The notes under the pieces: model-generated
What the model was told of the DNA's origin: nothing
What the model saw: only the letters and a program-made list of their open reading frames with translations
Databases searched by the model: none
Position numbers and translations under genes: made by a program
DNA from: Ruminococcus sp.
GTDB lineage: Bacteria > Bacillota > Clostridia > Oscillospirales > Ruminococcaceae
Assembly: GCA_029060305.1 (NCBI GenBank)
Contig: JAIDUG010000056.1
Location: 1 to 64,000, forward strand
Length of the DNA stretch: 64,000 bases
Direction of reading: 5' to 3'
In this document: piece after piece, positions 60,172 to 64,000 of the stretch
Layout of the letters: every line of letters starts with the position of its first letter
How positions within the stretch are numbered: the stretch's first letter is position 1

Positions 60172-61806
60172 GTGAAAAAATTGACAATTCTTGTCTGTAT
60201 GGTGTTTACAGCAACGCTTTTTTCATGCGGAAACGAAGACAGGGGCGACGGCTCAGGGCATATGTATGATGTTTCCATTCTCGGAAATCCTCAGAGCCTT
60301 GACCCTCAATACGCTACTGATTCCGCATCAAACACTATTATTAAAAATCTTTATAGTGGTCTTATGACTTCTGATAAAAACGGAAATATCCTTTGCTGTA
60401 ATGCAGAGAGTTATTCCATATCTCCGGACGGTCTCGACTACACTTTCAAATTGCGGGAAGATAATTATTGGTTTTATGACGAAAATGACAATGATATTAT
60501 TGACGATGACGAATATTTTCCTGTTACTGCAAAGGACTATGTTTTTGCAATGCGTAGAATATTAGACCCTGAAATGCAGTCACCATATGCCGAGGATTTT
60601 TCCTGTATAAGAAACGGCAGTAAAATTATTTCCGGAAAAGAACTTCCTGAAACAGCCGGAGTAATTGCGGTTGATGATTACACTCTGAATATTTCCCTTG
60701 ACTATCCGTGTGCGGAATTTCTGGGACTTCTTGCCACAAACGCTTCCGCACCGTGCAACAGGGATTTTTTCTATTCGACAAAAGGTCGTTACGGACTTGA
60801 CGACCGTTCAGTGATGTCAAACGGTTCATTTTTTGTGAGACAGTGGTTTTATGACCCTTACGGAGTAAACAATATTCTCTATATGAAAAAAAATGCAGTA
60901 AACAATACAGATAATAATGAAATCATTCCGTCATATCTGAGTTTCACGATTGAATCTGACGAAAATGATATAAGGACAATGTTTCGTAACGGTGAAATAG
61001 AATGTTTCACAACCGACAATCCTGACGGTCTCAACAAAAAAAATTACATTGTAACTCCTTATTGTGCAACTACTCTTGGATTGGTTTTCAGCCCTGACGA
61101 CAAATATTTTTCCGGTCGCAGTATCCGTAAAGCGTTGGCATTGTCTCTCGACAGGGAAAAAATCCTTGACAGTAAAGAAACTGATTTGGTATCGGCTTAC
61201 GGAATTATTCCCCCGTCAGTAACACTACTTGGAAGAAGTTACCGTGAACTTGTTGCCGATAAACAGTACGAATTTTACAACGTTGCGGAAGCAAAACGCT
61301 GTTTCAAAGTGGCAGAAGCTGAGATACAGTCAGAAAGCATTGAGGAAGCTAAAATACTTGTATGCTCCGGAACGATTGACCCTGATTATCTTCACAAAAT
61401 TTCGGAAAGCTGGCAGGAAACTTTCGGCATATATATAGGTATAGACGAGGTTACACCGTCGGAGTTCAGATATCGTATTGCAGAAAACGACTATAATATT
61501 GCACTTTATCCACTTAAAGCCTCTTATAACAGCGGACTTGCTGTTATTGAAGAGTTTTCGAAAGATGATTGTCTGAGCTATTCAATAGACGTTGATGATT
61601 TAGTTGACGAAATACGCAGATGTACTGATGCTTCTGAACTGGTTGACTGTTACTGCAATCAGGAAAGCAAAATACTTGACAAATACTGTTTTATACCGCT
61701 TTTCTATAAAAATTCTTACTTTGTAATGAATGACGACAATGAAGATATTATTTACGACCCATTTACCGGAGCTGTTGATTTCCGTATCGCTAAAAACTAC
61801 AATTAA
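60172..61806 (+). CDS. Oligopeptide-type ABC transporter substrate-binding lipoprotein (SBP_bac_5)
   Basis: 544 aa. Lipoprotein signal ending LFSC, then a family-5 binding protein: GNPQSLDPQYATDS, NLYSGLMT, TFKLREDNYW, and AKDYVFAMRRILDP. Such proteins bind oligopeptides, nickel or other small ligands. No permease or ATPase gene follows, so it is an orphan in this window. The GTG at 60172, 6 nt after GGAG, is preferred over the ATG at 60160, which has its AGGA only 1-2 nt upstream. Confidence 0.85.
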   Translation: MKKLTILVCMVFTATLFSCGNEDRGDGSGHMYDVSILGNPQSLDPQYATDSASNTIIKNLYSGLMTSDKNGNILCCNAESYSISPDGLDYTFKLREDNYWFYDENDNDIIDDDEYFPVTAKDYVFAMRRILDPEMQSPYAEDFSCIRNGSKIISGKELPETAGVIAVDDYTLNISLDYPCAEFLGLLATNASAPCNRDFFYSTKGRYGLDDRSVMSNGSFFVRQWFYDPYGVNNILYMKKNAVNNTDNNEIIPSYLSFTIESDENDIRTMFRNGEIECFTTDNPDGLNKKNYIVTPYCATTLGLVFSPDDKYFSGRSIRKALALSLDREKILDSKETDLVSAYGIIPPSVTLLGRSYRELVADKQYEFYNVAEAKRCFKVAEAEIQSESIEEAKILVCSGTIDPDYLHKISESWQETFGIYIGIDEVTPSEFRYRIAENDYNIALYPLKASYNSGLAVIEEFSKDDCLSYSIDVDDLVDEIRRCTDASELVDCYCNQESKILDKYCFIPLFYKNSYFVMNDDNEDIIYDPFTGAVDFRIAKNYN

Positions 61807-61814
61807 AAAATTTT

Positions 61815-61845
61815 CGGGAACAGTAATGACCTGTTCCCGATTTTT
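61815..61845 (+). terminator. Bidirectional terminator between the binding lipoprotein and AraC genes
   Basis: 9-bp perfect stem CGGGAACAG/CTGTTCCCG (61815-61823 with 61831-61839) with a T-rich tail on one side and A/T-rich sequence on the other. The minus-strand AraC gene ends at 61844, inside the plus-strand T tail. Confidence 0.8.
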
Positions 61846-62623
61846 ATTCATTCCGGACTTTTCGGCGGTATTCGGACGGAGTGCAATGTTTGTATTGTCT
61901 GAATTGTCTCATAAAATAAGAATCGCTGTCATATCCGCATTGTTCTGAAATCTCACTGACTGACAAATCCGTGTTTTTGAGAAGTTCGCAGGCGTATGAT
62001 ATTCTGTGTTGAATAACATCCTGAATACACGTAACGCCGAAAGCCTCACGGTAAAGTCTGTGAAAATATGTTTTGCTGATATTCAAATCATAGCATATAT
62101 CGTCAACAGACCATTCTTTCATAGGTGCGGAAGTTATTGCGTTGCGGAGAGCTTTCAGTCTGCTGTAGTGCGGTATATCCGGCAATGTATTTTTTCTGAC
62201 TGACATCTCACATAACGATATGAAAATAATCCTCATAGACAATTCCATAAACTCAATATGGTGTCTGCCTTTCTGTGAAAACTCTGATTTCATAGACTGT
62301 AATGTGTTTGATATTACAAGGTCGTCGTTAATCTGTACAGGAACATTTATCGGAATGTTCATTGAATCAATGTACTGTCTGTCAACATTTGAAATCTGAA
62401 AACTTACATAATCAAATTTTATCGGAGTTTTGTTTACAGAAAAAATTTCGGCTTTGTTTCCTACACTGAATATTGCTGACGACATACATCTGAATTGTAT
62501 TTTTTCGCCGTCTATACGGAATATAACCGGTGTTCTGAACAGAAAAAAAGTATAGTTATGGGTGAAGTCTGTTTCAGACAGATTTTTTTTGTTGCAGTTC
62601 AGGCATATTTTGTTGATTTTCAT
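61844..62623 (-). CDS. AraC-family transcriptional regulator
   Basis: 259 aa. N-terminal ligand-binding-like part (about 1-155) with a Cys pair (CLNC, 7-10), then two helix-turn-helix motifs of the AraC type (WSVDDICYDLNISKTYFHRLYRE and the SEISEQCGYDSDSYFMRQFR region; conserved end TPSEYR). It faces the binding lipoprotein gene and diverges from the gene at 62852, so it may regulate one of them. The inducer is unknown. Confidence 0.88.
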   Translation of the reverse strand: MKINKICLNCNKKNLSETDFTHNYTFFLFRTPVIFRIDGEKIQFRCMSSAIFSVGNKAEIFSVNKTPIKFDYVSFQISNVDRQYIDSMNIPINVPVQINDDLVISNTLQSMKSEFSQKGRHHIEFMELSMRIIFISLCEMSVRKNTLPDIPHYSRLKALRNAITSAPMKEWSVDDICYDLNISKTYFHRLYREAFGVTCIQDVIQHRISYACELLKNTDLSVSEISEQCGYDSDSYFMRQFRQYKHCTPSEYRRKVRNE

Positions 62624-62652
62624 ATAGTCCCTTTCAATATAAAATTTTATTT

Positions 62653-62681
62653 ATTATATCATATTGTGAAAAGTTTTTCAA
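62653..62681 (-). promoter_or_regulatory. Promoter of the AraC-family gene
   Basis: Minus-strand TTGAAA (62676-62681), 17-bp spacer, TATAAT (62653-62658), with a TG extended -10 element. Confidence 0.75.
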
Positions 62682-62748
62682 TAAATTTTATGCATTCCGG
62701 AAAAAATTACATATTATATACAAATTGATTAAATTATTGTGATTTTTA

Positions 62749-62777
62749 TTGACATTCCGTTGTTTTTGTGATATTAT
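62749..62777 (+). promoter_or_regulatory. Promoter of the truncated membrane protein gene
   Basis: TTGACA (62749-62754), 17-bp spacer, TATTAT (62772-62777), 75 bp before the start codon and divergent from the AraC promoter. Confidence 0.75.
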
Positions 62778-62851
62778 ATCTTTAAGAAGAATAAGGCTTT
62801 ACGGCTTTATATAAACACCCGTTCCCTGTTTTTTAAAAAGGAGGATTCTCT

Positions 62852-64000
62852 ATGGCTGAGAATATTAACAACAATGAAAATTTCAACAACGCTGTATCAG
62901 GTGTTGAACGCATTTCAAAGAAAAAGGGTAAGAAAATAGCTTTAATCAGCGGAATAACTGCTGTTGCACTTGTCGGTGGAGGTACAGCGGTATATAATCT
63001 TTCTGATTTCGTGAAGAATCAGGTTAATCTCCGTGTCATGAAACCTGCTAACTATTATGCGTGGGTTACTGAGGAAAACGCAAAGAATTTTGCATCATCT
63101 GCAAAGGAAAGTTACCAGAAAACTATTGACAGGACTGCCAACGGTCAAACTGGTAATGTATCCCTTAAGTACACAGCTACTGACGATTTCAAAGACTACG
63201 TACTCAATGAAATACTGGGTGCACAGTATAATGGTTACACCGACGAAGAATCACAGATGATTGTTGGTATAATTAATAATATAAATGAGGTTGCAATCGG
63301 CGGTAACGTTTCTGTAAAGGACAATTTATTGTCAGGTGACATTTTTGCATCTCTCAACGGTGAAAATCTTATCAGTAGTGACATTGCACTTGATTATGAT
63401 AATTTCGAATACTTTATGCGTGTTCCTGCACTTACTGAACAGTGGCTTTGTGTGTTAATGGAAGAAAATATGCCTAACTATTTAATGGGGACTGCTTCTG
63501 AGAATCTTATGAAAAATCCTGCTGAATATCTTTCAGCGGAAGAACTTGAGGACATCATTATAAGATACACAAATGTATGGAATGAAACTGTTTCCGACAT
63601 TGAACTTGAAAAGAAAGAAGCCGTTGACATATGCGATATTACGATGGACTATACCGTTGTTTCCGTTGAATTTACTGAGGCAGATGTTATTGAACTTTCA
63701 ACAAACTATGTCAACGAACTTAAAAACGACGAAATTATAAAAAATATGGTCGTGAACAAAATGGAAATCTGCACCGAAGATGAATATATTGAAGAACTTG
63801 ATGATATTCTTGAAGAACTTTCAGAAAAGGAAGTTTCCGACAGTGACATATCAGCTACATTTAATACCTACATTGACCCTAAAGGCGATATTCGTGGAAT
63901 TAAGCTTATTGCTGACAGTGAAGAATTTTTTATGGGATTCGGTAAGGACGGCGATAATGTACGTGGTGAAGTTTACTTCTCAGAAGACAATGAAAAAGAT
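62852..64000 (+). CDS. Membrane-anchored protein of unknown function, cut off by the window end
   Basis: 383 codons are visible and the frame is still open at base 64000. After an Asn-rich cytoplasmic start comes a basic stretch (KKKGKK), one membrane segment (about 29-48), and then a large, acidic, probably external domain beginning VNLRVMKPANYYAWVTEENA. I do not recognise a family with certainty; it resembles large uncharacterised surface proteins of Ruminococcus. AAAAGGAGG at 62836-62844 and the ATG at 62852 set the start. Confidence 0.75.
   Translation, partial: MAENINNNENFNNAVSGVERISKKKGKKIALISGITAVALVGGGTAVYNLSDFVKNQVNLRVMKPANYYAWVTEENAKNFASSAKESYQKTIDRTANGQTGNVSLKYTATDDFKDYVLNEILGAQYNGYTDEESQMIVGIINNINEVAIGGNVSVKDNLLSGDIFASLNGENLISSDIALDYDNFEYFMRVPALTEQWLCVLMEENMPNYLMGTASENLMKNPAEYLSAEELEDIIIRYTNVWNETVSDIELEKKEAVDICDITMDYTVVSVEFTEADVIELSTNYVNELKNDEIIKNMVVNKMEICTEDEYIEELDDILEELSEKEVSDSDISATFNTYIDPKGDIRGIKLIADSEEFFMGFGKDGDNVRGEVYFSEDNEKD

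Overview
The window looks like chromosomal DNA from a cellulolytic Ruminococcus-type Firmicute (Oscillospiraceae; R. flavefaciens or a relative would fit). The reasons are low GC, strong AGGAGG ribosome binding sites, TTGACA/TATAAT promoters, frequent TTG and GTG starts, an IspH-S1 fusion, and five proteins with dockerins on Thr-rich linkers. Housekeeping operons in conserved Firmicute order alternate with secreted cellulosomal genes. No CRISPR array, transposase, rRNA or tRNA gene was seen.

Layout. 0.2-10 kb: a secreted D,D-carboxypeptidase with an N-terminal dockerin-like module, a TraB/GumN lipoprotein, cdaR-cdaA (c-di-AMP synthesis), a cysteine-desulfurase-like enzyme with a DUF3343 partner, and a dockerin protein built of three beta-sandwich modules with no recognised enzyme. 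10-21.6 kb: a long plus-strand gene run, tepA-ftsK-DUF1963-ygiQ-MBL-DUF3006-baiN-cmk-plsC-ispH/rpsA. 21.6-28.5 kb: DUF1810, a small hypothetical gene, and two GH9 cellulases with dockerins. 28.5-31 kb: rpmG-secE-nusG-rplK-rplA on the minus strand. 31.4-38 kb: a double pectate lyase (PL1) with dockerin, and a dockerin protein with prealbumin-like repeats and an extracellular four-Cys zinc-ribbon-like motif. 38-47.9 kb: miaB-ylbF-mutS, an odd GH3 lipoprotein, a small gene, then mutL-miaA-hfq. 47.9-57 kb: the division cluster HlyD-like-yggS-sepF-ylmH-divIVA-ileS-lspA-rluD-HAD. 57-64 kb: a split transketolase, a VanY-like protein with an altered active site, an orphan oligopeptide-type binding lipoprotein, an AraC regulator and a truncated membrane-anchored protein.

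The cellulosomal genes would together attack cellulose and pectin. Four dockerins are of one type and should bind one cohesin class. The first gene carries a different, N-terminal dockerin-like module on a peptidoglycan-type peptidase.

The most unusual items are: a GH3 lipoprotein that has lost the catalytic His motifs and ends in a Tyr/Asp tail; a degenerate VanY; an IleRS with altered HIGH and KMSKS motifs; an internal Shine-Dalgarno that could release free S1 from IspH-S1; competing inverted repeats covering the sepF ribosome binding site; a structured leader before the second GH9 gene; and a dockerin/3'UTR/terminator cassette present twice in opposite orientations. All calls come from reading the sequence without database searches.
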